Assembly (NCBI GenBank): GCA_000511875.1
Contig: AZIN01000001.1
Location: 584,616-648,615, forward strand
Reading direction: 5' to 3'
DNA from: Gammaproteobacteria bacterium MOLA455
GTDB lineage: Bacteria; Pseudomonadota; Gammaproteobacteria; Pseudomonadales; Porticoccaceae
DNA: 64,000 bases
Shown here piece after piece: positions 55,964-64,000 of the stretch (its first letter is position 1; every line of letters starts with the position of its first letter). The notes below the pieces were generated by a model that had not been told where the DNA came from, ran no database searches, and saw only the letters and a list, made by a program, of their open reading frames with translations. The position numbers and the translations under genes are program-made.

Positions 55964-58876
55964 ATGACCCAACATCCAGCGTTTGAGCTTTTGCGCGAGC
56001 AAGAGATACCGTCCCTTAATGTCTGCTACCAAGAATATCGTCACCGAGTTACAGGTGCGCAACATATTCACCTCGCGGCCGATAATAAAGAGAATGTATT
56101 TCTCGTCGCTCTGCGCACTGTGCCTATGGACTCCACTGGCGTAGCGCATATCCTCGAGCACACCGCGCTCTGTGGCAGTGAAAAATATCCGGTGCGAGAC
56201 CCCTTCTTTATGATGATCCGACGCTCACTCAATACCTTTATGAATGCCTTCACCAGTTCTGACTGGACTGCTTATCCCTTTGCCAGCCAGAACAAAAAAG
56301 ACTTTAACAACCTGCTCGACGTGTATCTGGATTCGGTATTTTTTGCCCGCCTGGATCCCTTGGACTTTGCCCAGGAAGGCCATCGTTTAGAGTTTGCCGA
56401 TGCAACCGATGCCAGCTCCGAACTGACCTATAAAGGTGTAGTGTTCAATGAAATGAAAGGCGCTATGAGCTCGATCAACTCGACCCTGTGGCAGACCATG
56501 AGCAAGCACCTCTATCCCACCAGCACCTACCACTACAACAGTGGCGGCGAGCCAGCGGATATTCCAAATCTGAGCTACGAGCAATTTAAGGCCTTCTACA
56601 AGACGCACTATCACCCGAGCAACGCGATCTTTATTACGTTTGGCGATATTGCTGCCGCCGAACACCAAGCGACCTTTGAAACCAATGCCCTGAGTCGCTT
56701 TGAAAAGCTCGACTGCCATATAGCCGTGACCGACGAACAGCGTTACACCAGTCCACAGTATTTCGAAGAGTTCTACGCCGCCGATGACCAAGAGCCATTG
56801 CAGGACCACACCCATATAGTCATATCCTGGCTGCTCGGGGATTCAACCGACCTAGAAGCCACTATGCAGGCGCGCCTTCTCGCCAGCGTGCTCCTCGACA
56901 ATAGCGGTTCGCCATTACTGAAAGCCCTGGAAACCACTGATCTGGGCACTTCGCCCTCGCCCATGTGCGGCCTCGAAGATTCCCAGAAAGAGCTGTGTTT
57001 TGCCTGTGGTGTCGAAGGCTCCAATCCTGAGCAAGCAGATGCAGTGGAAAAACTGATTCTCGATGTACTGCAAGATGTGGCCGACAATGGCCTGCCCCTG
57101 GAACAGGTGGCTGCCAGTCTGCACCAGTTGGAACTGTCTCAGCGTGAAGTGTCTGGTGGTGGCTATCCCTATGGTCTCAACTTAATTCTCACCTCACTGA
57201 CCAGCGCCACTCATCGCGGCGATCCGGTGGCGCTGTTAAATCTGGATCCGGTATTAGAAAAGCTGCAGCAGCAGATCCAAGATCCAGAGTTTATTAAGTC
57301 TCTGGCGCAGAATTTGCTGATCAATAACCAGCACCGTATTCGTCTGGTGATGAAGCCCGATCACCAGCTGGCCAACAGCAAAGATCAGGCCGAGAAAGAT
57401 CAGCTGGCAGCCATTCAGGCCAAGCTGAGCGACGGCGAAAAACAGGCCATAGTGGAAAGAGCCGCAGCCCTTAAACAACGCCAAGAAATGGAAGAGAACC
57501 TGGATATTTTGCCCAAGGTGGGCATTGAAGATGTGCCAGTGGATATTGCCTATGCCGAGCGTCAAAGTGTCGATAGCGCACCATTGCCCCTAACCAGTTA
57601 TAGCGCTGGCACCAATGGCCTCGCCTATCAGCAGATCATTATGCCGATGCCCGCTCTAACTCAAAAGCAGATGGATCTGCTGCCCCTCTACAGCACCTGT
57701 GTAACTGAAATGGGCGTTGGCAACAGAGACTACCAGGCCACTCAGCTATGGCACTCCAGCGTGGTGGGCTCCTATTCCGCCTCTGCCTCAGTGCGCAGTG
57801 ACAAAGATCACTTGGATCAACTACACGGCAATATTAGCTTCTCGGCCAAAGGTCTGGCCCGCAACCAAAGCGCCATGAGCGATCTGATGCATGAGTCGAT
57901 GCAAAATACGCGCTTTGATGAGCTCTCGCGACTGCGAGAACTGGTGTCGCAGATACGCACTCACCGTGAGTCGTCAATTGTCGGCAGTGGTCATGTTCTG
58001 GCGATGACTGCAGCGGCCAGCGGTCTCTCAGCCAATGCCTATTTAAACCAGCGTTGGGGCGGCATGAGTGGCCTGGCACAGATTAAAGCGCTCGACCAGA
58101 GCCTTGAGACCCAAGCCGGTCTAGAGTCTCTCGCAGCCCAGCTGGAAGAGATTCATCAGCTGGTGCTGGGTCAGCCGCGAGAGTATCTACTGGTGGCCGA
58201 AGAACATCGACTGGAGGGCTTTAAGCAAAGTATCAACCGCACCTTTGGCGGCGACCATCAAATGGCCGCCCTGGCCAATAATCTGATCGACTACCAGCCC
58301 ACACTGAAGCCGGTTAAGCACTGCTGGACCGCCAATACTCAGGTGAGCTTCTGTGCCAAAGCCTATGCCACAGTGCCCTCAAGTCATGCTGATTCGGCGG
58401 CCCTGACAGTACTGGGTGGCGTGTTGCGCAATGGCTATCTGCACCGCACCATTCGCGAACAGGGTGGTGCCTACGGTGGTGGCGCATCACAGGATAATCA
58501 GTCTGGTGCATTCCGCTTTTACTCCTACCGCGATCCGCGCATTGAAGGCACATTGACCGACTTCGACGACTCGATTAAATGGCTGATGGACAAACCCCTC
58601 GGCGGCGATAGCGTCGAAGAAGCCATTTTGGGTGTGATTGGCGGCATGGATAAGCCCGCCTCCCCCGCTGGCGAAGCCATGCAGGCATTTCACGGTGAAC
58701 TCAACGGTCGCAGCAAAGCCTCGATCAGTGATTTTCGCAATCGTGTGCTAGCCGTAACTGATGCGGATCTAAAACGGGTTGCGGCTCACTATCTGCGGCC
58801 TGAAGTGGCTCAAACAGCGGTGATTACCAACAGCGATCTGGCCGCTAAAACAGGTCTGGATATTATTGCGGTTTGA
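55964..58876 (+). CDS. PreP-like M16C zinc metallopeptidase
   Basis: A 970-residue two-halved pitrilysin-type peptidase of the presequence protease (PreP/Cym1) family. The inverted zinc motif HILEH is at residues 62-66, in the first of four homologous domains. The following text CGSEKYPVRDPFFMM is conserved in the family. No signal peptide is seen, so it is cytoplasmic; bacterial homologues degrade unfolded peptides up to about 70 residues. ATG at 55964 is used; a TTG at 55919 lengthens it by 15 residues. Confidence 0.9.
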   Translation: MTQHPAFELLREQEIPSLNVCYQEYRHRVTGAQHIHLAADNKENVFLVALRTVPMDSTGVAHILEHTALCGSEKYPVRDPFFMMIRRSLNTFMNAFTSSDWTAYPFASQNKKDFNNLLDVYLDSVFFARLDPLDFAQEGHRLEFADATDASSELTYKGVVFNEMKGAMSSINSTLWQTMSKHLYPTSTYHYNSGGEPADIPNLSYEQFKAFYKTHYHPSNAIFITFGDIAAAEHQATFETNALSRFEKLDCHIAVTDEQRYTSPQYFEEFYAADDQEPLQDHTHIVISWLLGDSTDLEATMQARLLASVLLDNSGSPLLKALETTDLGTSPSPMCGLEDSQKELCFACGVEGSNPEQADAVEKLILDVLQDVADNGLPLEQVAASLHQLELSQREVSGGGYPYGLNLILTSLTSATHRGDPVALLNLDPVLEKLQQQIQDPEFIKSLAQNLLINNQHRIRLVMKPDHQLANSKDQAEKDQLAAIQAKLSDGEKQAIVERAAALKQRQEMEENLDILPKVGIEDVPVDIAYAERQSVDSAPLPLTSYSAGTNGLAYQQIIMPMPALTQKQMDLLPLYSTCVTEMGVGNRDYQATQLWHSSVVGSYSASASVRSDKDHLDQLHGNISFSAKGLARNQSAMSDLMHESMQNTRFDELSRLRELVSQIRTHRESSIVGSGHVLAMTAAASGLSANAYLNQRWGGMSGLAQIKALDQSLETQAGLESLAAQLEEIHQLVLGQPREYLLVAEEHRLEGFKQSINRTFGGDHQMAALANNLIDYQPTLKPVKHCWTANTQVSFCAKAYATVPSSHADSAALTVLGGVLRNGYLHRTIREQGGAYGGGASQDNQSGAFRFYSYRDPRIEGTLTDFDDSIKWLMDKPLGGDSVEEAILGVIGGMDKPASPAGEAMQAFHGELNGRSKASISDFRNRVLAVTDADLKRVAAHYLRPEVAQTAVITNSDLAAKTGLDIIAV

Positions 58877-58881
58877 GCATT

Positions 58882-59625
58882 ATGAGTGACAAATCTAAAC
58901 CGGACGACCTATTTGCCAGCCCATTGGGAAATGTCCCCCGCTTCGCTTTCGACGAAGCGGTGGTGGATGTATTCCCCGATATGATTCAGCGTTCGGTGCC
59001 CGGCTATCAGACAATTATTAATCTCTGTGGTGAACTGGCGGCGCGCTACGTGCAGCCAAACAGCAACTGTTATGACCTGGGTTGTTCACTGGGTGCCTCA
59101 TCTCTGGCTATAGCACAGCACGTCAAGCAGCCAGGCGTTAGCATCGTGGCGGTAGATAACTCAGCGGCCATGCTCGCCCGCTGCGACGCCGTATTAGAAA
59201 AACAGCACTCCACAGCCACAATCCAGCTGGTAGAAGCGGATATCTGTGATATTGAGATCAGCAATGCCTCACTGGTGGTGATGAATTTCACTCTGCAGTT
59301 TATTGCGATTGAAAAGCGTCAGGCGCTGCTGGAAAAGATTTATGCCGGATTAAATCCCGGTGGCTGTCTGGTGATTTCTGAGAAGTTACTATTTGAACCT
59401 GAATCCTTAAACCAACTGCTGTCGGAACTGCATCATCAGTTTAAAAGTGCCCAGGGTTACAGTGATTTGGAGATTAGTCAAAAGCGTGACTCCCTAGAAA
59501 ACTTTCTGCTTCCAGAAACCCTTGAGACCCATATCAATAGAATAAAGGCCTGCGGATTTAGCGCCGCAAGCCCTTGGTTTCAATGTTTTAACTTTGCCTC
59601 ACTAGTGGCTATTAAACAGCACTAA
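58882..59625 (+). CDS. cmoA: Carboxy-S-adenosylmethionine synthase
   Basis: A 247-residue enzyme, the same length as E. coli CmoA. It makes carboxy-SAM from SAM and prephenate, the donor for CmoB. SAM-fold motifs: NCYDLGCSLGASSLAIAQ, and DNSAAMLARC. The start at 58882 lies a few bases after the PreP stop codon. It is separated from cmoB by about 1.9 kb with two minus-strand genes between. Confidence 0.94.
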   Translation: MSDKSKPDDLFASPLGNVPRFAFDEAVVDVFPDMIQRSVPGYQTIINLCGELAARYVQPNSNCYDLGCSLGASSLAIAQHVKQPGVSIVAVDNSAAMLARCDAVLEKQHSTATIQLVEADICDIEISNASLVVMNFTLQFIAIEKRQALLEKIYAGLNPGGCLVISEKLLFEPESLNQLLSELHHQFKSAQGYSDLEISQKRDSLENFLLPETLETHINRIKACGFSAASPWFQCFNFASLVAIKQH

Positions 59626-59633
59626 TTAAGTCT

Positions 59634-61067
59634 CTAGCGACTGACCAATCCAGTAATTGTCTTGATCAGCTTGCGTACCTTCGGCGTGTAGGGAGGGTGC
59701 ATCATATGACCGCTGGCCCACTTATCCTGCAGCACACTGCGCTCGTGGGAAAATGCCTTGTAACCCCATTCGCCGCCAGACTTGCCAATACCGCTGTTGT
59801 TAACACCGCCAAAGGGCAAGTTGGGATGCACAAAGTGCATTACCACCTGGTTGATACAGGTATCACCAGCACTGGTTTCTTCCAGCACTTTATTGATCGC
59901 GGCTTTGTCGCGACCGAAAAAGTACAGCGCCAATGGCTTCGGCTTATCATTGATATAGCCAATCACTTCATCGAGATCGCTAAAGGTCATAATCGGCAGT
60001 ACTGGGCCAAAAATTTCTTCGTTCATAATGCGCGAGTCAGCTGTCATGCCCTGAAGCAGCGTGGGTGCAATAAAGCGCTCAGCATCATCGACCTGACCAC
60101 CAGTAATTAACTCAGCGCCACCGGCCAAGGCCTCAGACAAAAGCCCAGAGATGCGACCGTGATGGCCTGAATTGACCACCTGGCAGTAATCGCCATTGGC
60201 TTGCGCATCGCTGCCTTCGCCATACTGTTTCGCCATGCTGGCCTTGAGCTCAACCATCAGCTCGTCTTTAATGCTCTCGTGAACAAACAGATAGTCCGGC
60301 GCAATACAGGTCTGACCATTGTTATTGAACTTGCCCCAGGAAACACTGCGCGCAGTCTTCATCAGATCTGCACTCTTGTCGACAATCACCGGGCTCTTGC
60401 CACCCAGTTCTAGCGTTACTGAAGTAAGATTTTTTGCCGCCGCAGCCATAACATGTTTGCCAACAGCTGGGCTACCGGTAAAGAAGATATGGTCAAAAGG
60501 CAGACTGGTTAAGTAGCTAGAAACATCCGCTTCCCCCTGAAACAGGCTCACTTCTTCCGGGCGAAACGCCTCTTCAACAATCTCCGCAATCACCTGAGAC
60601 ATATGCGGCGTCATTTCCGAAGGCTTGATAATCACAGTACAACCGGCAGCAATCGCCGAAATCATCGGGCCAAAGGTCAGGTTAAAGGGATAGTTCCACG
60701 GCGAGATCACCAGGCTAGTCCCCTTGGGCTCGGTAACAATTTTTGAAGAAGTACCAAGCATAGTCATGGACGCGCGCACGGATACCGGCTTCATCCACTT
60801 TTTCAATTTCTTGCGCGTATGGGCCAGCTCAGACAGCACAATCATAATTTCAGCTATATCGACTTCCGCTCCCGGCTTGCCAAAATCCGCTAGGGCTGAG
60901 GCATAAATTTTATCGTAGGAGTTTTTAAATACTGTTTCAAAGCGCGCCAGCACTTCGAGACGCTGGGCACAGGTTGACTTGCGCAGCTTCAAAGCATAGG
61001 CCTTGTGGGCTGCAAATGAAGCATCAATAGCAGTTTTATTCTCTGCACTCAGCTGTGGAGTCGTCAT
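59634..61067 (-). CDS. Aldehyde dehydrogenase (coniferyl aldehyde type)
   Basis: A 477-residue NAD(P)-dependent dehydrogenase. The family motifs are SPWNYPFNLTFGPMI, LELGGKSPVIVD and the catalytic cysteine in NNGQTCIAPDYLF. It lies in the group that contains coniferyl-aldehyde dehydrogenase and fatty-aldehyde dehydrogenases; the natural substrate cannot be fixed. The C-terminus is long and basic, which may help membrane contact. Confidence 0.9.
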   Translation of the reverse strand: MTTPQLSAENKTAIDASFAAHKAYALKLRKSTCAQRLEVLARFETVFKNSYDKIYASALADFGKPGAEVDIAEIMIVLSELAHTRKKLKKWMKPVSVRASMTMLGTSSKIVTEPKGTSLVISPWNYPFNLTFGPMISAIAAGCTVIIKPSEMTPHMSQVIAEIVEEAFRPEEVSLFQGEADVSSYLTSLPFDHIFFTGSPAVGKHVMAAAAKNLTSVTLELGGKSPVIVDKSADLMKTARSVSWGKFNNNGQTCIAPDYLFVHESIKDELMVELKASMAKQYGEGSDAQANGDYCQVVNSGHHGRISGLLSEALAGGAELITGGQVDDAERFIAPTLLQGMTADSRIMNEEIFGPVLPIMTFSDLDEVIGYINDKPKPLALYFFGRDKAAINKVLEETSAGDTCINQVVMHFVHPNLPFGGVNNSGIGKSGGEWGYKAFSHERSVLQDKWASGHMMHPPYTPKVRKLIKTITGLVSR

Positions 61068-61209
61068 GGGGTTCCCCTGTGGAATTGATTATTATTTTTA
61101 TCGTTGTCCGCTGGTAACGAACTATCTTTTAAAGGTTTTAGATTACACCATCGCGGCCGTTAATTGTGTTGAATTGCGACTCGACGGTATTAGACTTTAT
61201 TAGAGTGTT

Positions 61210-61431
61210 TTAATAGTGCGGAGGCTTCTCGTTTTGGGAGCCATCTCCCTCGGCTGCCACATCCTGCAATGCTTCCATTCGCTGCACCATGGATTGGTGG
61301 GCAAGGGTCAGGGTATCGATCTCTTTCTGCTGACGAAAGATCTCTTCACTCAACTCGGCATTGGTCATTTCTTGGTAAGCCAGCTTCTCTTCGAGCTGCT
61401 CAAATCGCTGTTCTATTGTATCGCTGTTCAT
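61210..61431 (-). CDS. slyX: SlyX-family protein
   Basis: A 73-residue coiled-coil protein (FEQLEEKLAYQEMTNAELSEE). The C-terminus ends in EKPPHY, as in E. coli SlyX. Its function is unknown. It lies between the aldehyde dehydrogenase and cmoB, which is divergent. Confidence 0.88.
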   Translation of the reverse strand: MNSDTIEQRFEQLEEKLAYQEMTNAELSEEIFRQQKEIDTLTLAHQSMVQRMEALQDVAAEGDGSQNEKPPHY

Positions 61432-61522
61432 TGACTTAAAACTCTCATTACTATTTGTTTACTAAGCCGCAAACCATAGCTGAAATGCCTTATAATTTGC
61501 CACTAAAATTTTAGGTGTGCGC

Positions 61523-62512
61523 ATGATCCCCACTTCTCTCGATTATGGACCGCTGTTCTCTTGGCTCGAAGAGTCCGAACTCAGTCATTGGGGCCAAGAC
61601 CTGCCCCAACTAGTTGCCCAACAACTGCGCCCCGAACGCTGGGGCGATATGCCCGAGTGGGAAGAAACTCTGCGGCGTCTCCCGGAAATCGACCCCCTGT
61701 TTACCGACTTTAGCAACGGTGTGCAGATCGGTGATATCAGCCTCATGGACAAAGGCCGACGTCTGGCTCTGCAAGCCACTTTGATGGGTCTGCACCCCTG
61801 GCGCAAAGGGCCGTACAATTTATTTGGTATGCCACTGGATACCGAATGGCGCTCTGATTGGAAATGGGATCGCGTGCTACCCCACCTGGCCCCGTTAAAA
61901 GGTCGTACCATTCTCGATGTTGGCTGTGGCAATGGCTATCACTGTTGGCGCATGCTCGGTGCTGACGCCGAGCGTGTCATTGGCATCGACCCCTCAGCAA
62001 AATTTGTCTTTCAGTTTTACGCCATCAAACGCTTTGCCGGCAATCACCTGCCCATCGACGTGTTGCCACTGGGCATTGAGCACATGCCGGAAAAAATGGC
62101 CGCCTTCGATACAGTATTTTCCATGGGTATTCTCTACCACCGTCGCTCCCCCATGGACCATCTGCGGGAGCTGCGCCAGCTACTCAAGCCCGGCGGCCAG
62201 CTAGTATTGGAGACCCTAGTGATAGAGGGCGCCGAAGATCAGCTATTAGTGCCACAGGATCGCTACGCAAAAATGCCCAATGTCTGGTTTATCCCCTCAC
62301 CGGATATGCTGATTAGTTGGATGAGCAAGAATGGCTTGAAGAATGCACGTATGGTGGATATCAGCACCACTACCATCGAAGAACAACGCTCCACAGACTG
62401 GATGAAATTTGAATCACTGGCGGATTTTTTGGACCCCAACGATTCGAGCAAAACCATCGAAGGTCACCCGGCGCCAGTGCGAGCGGTCTTTGTTGCGGAG
62501 GCACCCTACTAA
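61523..62512 (+). CDS. cmoB: tRNA U34 carboxymethyltransferase
   Basis: A 329-residue enzyme that transfers the carboxymethyl group from carboxy-SAM to 5-hydroxyuridine at tRNA position 34. SAM-binding motif: GRTILDVGCGNGYHCWRMLG. The TTAGGT site lies seven bases upstream of the ATG; a GTG at 61517 is also in frame. Confidence 0.94.
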   Translation: MIPTSLDYGPLFSWLEESELSHWGQDLPQLVAQQLRPERWGDMPEWEETLRRLPEIDPLFTDFSNGVQIGDISLMDKGRRLALQATLMGLHPWRKGPYNLFGMPLDTEWRSDWKWDRVLPHLAPLKGRTILDVGCGNGYHCWRMLGADAERVIGIDPSAKFVFQFYAIKRFAGNHLPIDVLPLGIEHMPEKMAAFDTVFSMGILYHRRSPMDHLRELRQLLKPGGQLVLETLVIEGAEDQLLVPQDRYAKMPNVWFIPSPDMLISWMSKNGLKNARMVDISTTTIEEQRSTDWMKFESLADFLDPNDSSKTIEGHPAPVRAVFVAEAPY

Positions 62513-62587
62513 ATTAGTGCTACATTTACTGCAGCCTCTAAAGCGCCGAATTTCTTCCCGCAGAGAACCACACGAAAAGGAATTACT

Positions 62588-63151
62588 ATGCACAAACTTA
62601 TTGTTAGTCTCGCTATCGCCGCGCTGATATTCGTCAGCGGATGCAGCAATAATCCTAGTAAAACGCCCATCGAAAAGCGCCAAATCATAATCGACATGCG
62701 CAATCAGGTACTTCGGGATCTGTTTAAAATCAAACCCGACGTCAAAGCTCAGATTGATAGCGCCGCGGGCTATGCAGTTTTCAGCAATGCCAACATCAAT
62801 CTTATCTTCGCCAGTGTCGGCGCCGGTCACGGTGTAGTTCGCGACAATAACAGCGGCCAAAACACCTTTATGAAAATGGGCGAAGCAGGTCTTGGCCTGG
62901 GAATTGGGATCAAAGATTTCCGTGCCGTATTTGTCTTTCACAGCCGCGACGCACTCACGCAGTTTATTGAGCATGGTTGGGCCTTTGGTGTTAATGCCGA
63001 CGCCGCAGCCAAAGCCAGTGAGAAAGGTGCAGCCGTGGGTGGCGAAGCGACCTTTGACAATATCACTGTGTATCAGCTCACCGAATCGGGATTAGCTCTT
63101 CAGGCTACTGTAAAAGGGACTAAATTCTGGCAGGATAGCGAGCTCAAATAA
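62588..63151 (+). CDS. SYLF-domain lipoprotein
   Basis: A 187-residue lipoprotein with a VSGC lipobox (Cys about 19). The SYLF/YSC84 lipid-binding domain covers about residues 60-187 (AAGYAVFSN; GEAGLGLGIGIKDFRAVFVF; EATFDNITVYQLTESGLALQ). The ATG is preceded by AAAGGAATT. It may bind phospholipid at the outer membrane. Confidence 0.85.
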   Translation: MHKLIVSLAIAALIFVSGCSNNPSKTPIEKRQIIIDMRNQVLRDLFKIKPDVKAQIDSAAGYAVFSNANINLIFASVGAGHGVVRDNNSGQNTFMKMGEAGLGLGIGIKDFRAVFVFHSRDALTQFIEHGWAFGVNADAAAKASEKGAAVGGEATFDNITVYQLTESGLALQATVKGTKFWQDSELK

Positions 63152-63187
63152 TTCAACCCAGTTCGCTAAGGTTGCAGAGAGTCTGCC

Positions 63188-63901
63188 ATGATCACCACCT
63201 CCATTGCCAAGCGTTTCTGCGGGCCACCCCAATCTGGTAATGGCGGCTACAGCTGCGGCCTACTGGGCAAACAATTTGACGGCCCGAGCAAGGTGCGGCT
63301 GCATGTGCCGCCACCGCTGGACAGTGACCTGACCATCGAACAAGACGCGGAAAGCTGGGTATTGATGCAAGGTGGGCAGCTGATCGGCACTGCCATAGCA
63401 GCGTCATTGGATATGACCCCGCCGCAACCGCCGACCTTAGAGCAGGCGCGAGCAGCGCGAAACAATTACAAAGGCCTTAGAGAGCACAGTTTTCCGCACT
63501 GTTTTGTCTGCGGTCCAGGCCGCGAGCAAGGGGATGGATTAAGGCTGTTTACCGGCGCTGTAAAGGGTCAGGAAATGGTCGCCTGTGACTGGGAGCCAAC
63601 GGCGGATTTACTCGACACCAGCGGTCAAGTTAAAGCCGAGTTTATCTGGTCAGCTCTAGACTGTCCGAGCTACTTCGCACTGAATGTCCCAATGGATCCC
63701 AACGCTGCCTGTCTGCTGGGTGAGATGACCGCCAGCATCGATAAACCTGTGCCCGGCGATCAAGCCTTAATTGTCTATGCCTGGAAACGCTCAATAGAAG
63801 GCCGCAAGCATTATTCCGCCGCCGCCCTCTGCACTGCGCAAGGCGAGGTGTTGGCGAGAGCAGAACACCTTTGGATCAGGCTTAACAAGTCACCCAGTTA
63901 A
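63188..63901 (+). CDS. Hotdog-fold thioesterase-like protein
   Basis: A 237-residue protein that looks like two hotdog domains (about residues 1-105 and 110-237), related to the acyl-CoA thioesterase-like group. The middle segment HCFVCGPGREQGDGLRL is a feature I have seen in such proteins. A catalytic residue is not obvious. No clear ribosome site precedes the ATG, apart from GCAGAGAG. Confidence 0.65.
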   Translation: MITTSIAKRFCGPPQSGNGGYSCGLLGKQFDGPSKVRLHVPPPLDSDLTIEQDAESWVLMQGGQLIGTAIAASLDMTPPQPPTLEQARAARNNYKGLREHSFPHCFVCGPGREQGDGLRLFTGAVKGQEMVACDWEPTADLLDTSGQVKAEFIWSALDCPSYFALNVPMDPNAACLLGEMTASIDKPVPGDQALIVYAWKRSIEGRKHYSAAALCTAQGEVLARAEHLWIRLNKSPS

Positions 63902-63928
63902 GCCGCTTTCTTCTGTCTACCTGTATTT

Positions 63929-64000
63929 TTAAACTTTCAATGCTTCACCTGCAGGCACATAGGCATAACCCAGTGCGTCTGCCACGGCTTTATAGGTCAC
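63929..64000 (-). CDS. C-terminal fragment, probable alanine dehydrogenase
   Basis: The last 23 residues and stop codon of a minus-strand gene that continues past the window: VTYKAVADALGYAYVPAGEA and three more. The pattern V-x-AVADALG-YVP-EAL is typical of the end of L-alanine dehydrogenase. Such an enzyme would oxidise L-alanine to pyruvate and ammonia. Only the tail is visible. Confidence 0.55.
   Translation of the reverse strand: MTYKAVADALGYAYVPAGEALKV

Overview
This 64 kb window is chromosomal DNA of a gammaproteobacterium. Gene order ruvC-ruvA-ruvB-ybgC-tolQRAB-pal-cpoB-queE-queC-tRNA-Lys matches the arrangement known from Pseudomonas and related marine groups. The protein flavour (PreP-like peptidase, LamB/YcsF cluster, DUF6134/DUF1295 genes, FadE/DmdC-like dehydrogenase, coniferyl-aldehyde-type dehydrogenase) suggests a marine heterotroph, perhaps of the Cellvibrionales/SAR92-Porticoccus type. 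That placement is inference. No phage, plasmid, transposase or CRISPR genes are seen. The genes are tightly packed, and most overlaps are translationally coupled.

Layout. 1-9 kb is a mixed region: a nucleoside-recognition (Gate) membrane protein, a YeeN-type YebC-family regulator, an orphan biotinyl-carboxyltransferase fusion without a biotin carboxylase, a tandem universal stress protein, an ECF sigma factor overlapping a small membrane protein, an APC permease, glyoxalase II and a stand-alone acyl carrier protein. 9.3-10.1 kb is a non-coding stretch carrying tRNA-Lys and two 99 bp copies of its 3' flanking element. 10.1-19.2 kb (minus strand) is the queC/queE, Tol-Pal and RuvABC block. 19.3-23.6 kb is a four-gene MacAB-like ABC exporter (one adaptor, one ATPase, two permeases) sitting between ruvC and aspS. 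23.8-30.5 kb has a repeat-tailed AAPKAK protein, aspS, an FmdB zinc ribbon, an H1-tailed HU-like protein, a HIT protein, proS and a lytic transglycosylase.

30.5-41.7 kb is the most interesting part. A DUF1445 protein, the three 5-oxoprolinase subunits PxpABC and a DUF4392 protein lie in a row. DUF1445 and DUF4392 are the two halves of the human D-glutamate cyclase DGLUCY, here encoded as separate genes around the 5-oxoprolinase. They are followed by a D-amino-acid aminotransferase, an alanine racemase, an Lrp-type regulator and a divergent PutA. Together these could convert D-Ala, D-Glu, 5-oxoproline and proline into glutamate and pyruvate. A 153 bp palindromic MITE-like element lies inside this cluster.

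41.7-64 kb holds ubiX and an FMN-binding protein, oligopeptidase A, a lipocalin/DUF6134/DUF1295 operon, a Smr protein, a SlyD-type isomerase, a TauE permease, a diguanylate cyclase, a nitroreductase, a fatty-acid module (acyl-CoA dehydrogenase, MaoC protein, divergent AraC regulator), a PreP-like peptidase, the tRNA U34 modification pair cmoA/cmoB (interrupted by an aldehyde dehydrogenase and slyX), a SYLF lipoprotein, a hotdog protein, and the C-terminal end of a probable alanine dehydrogenase at the right edge.
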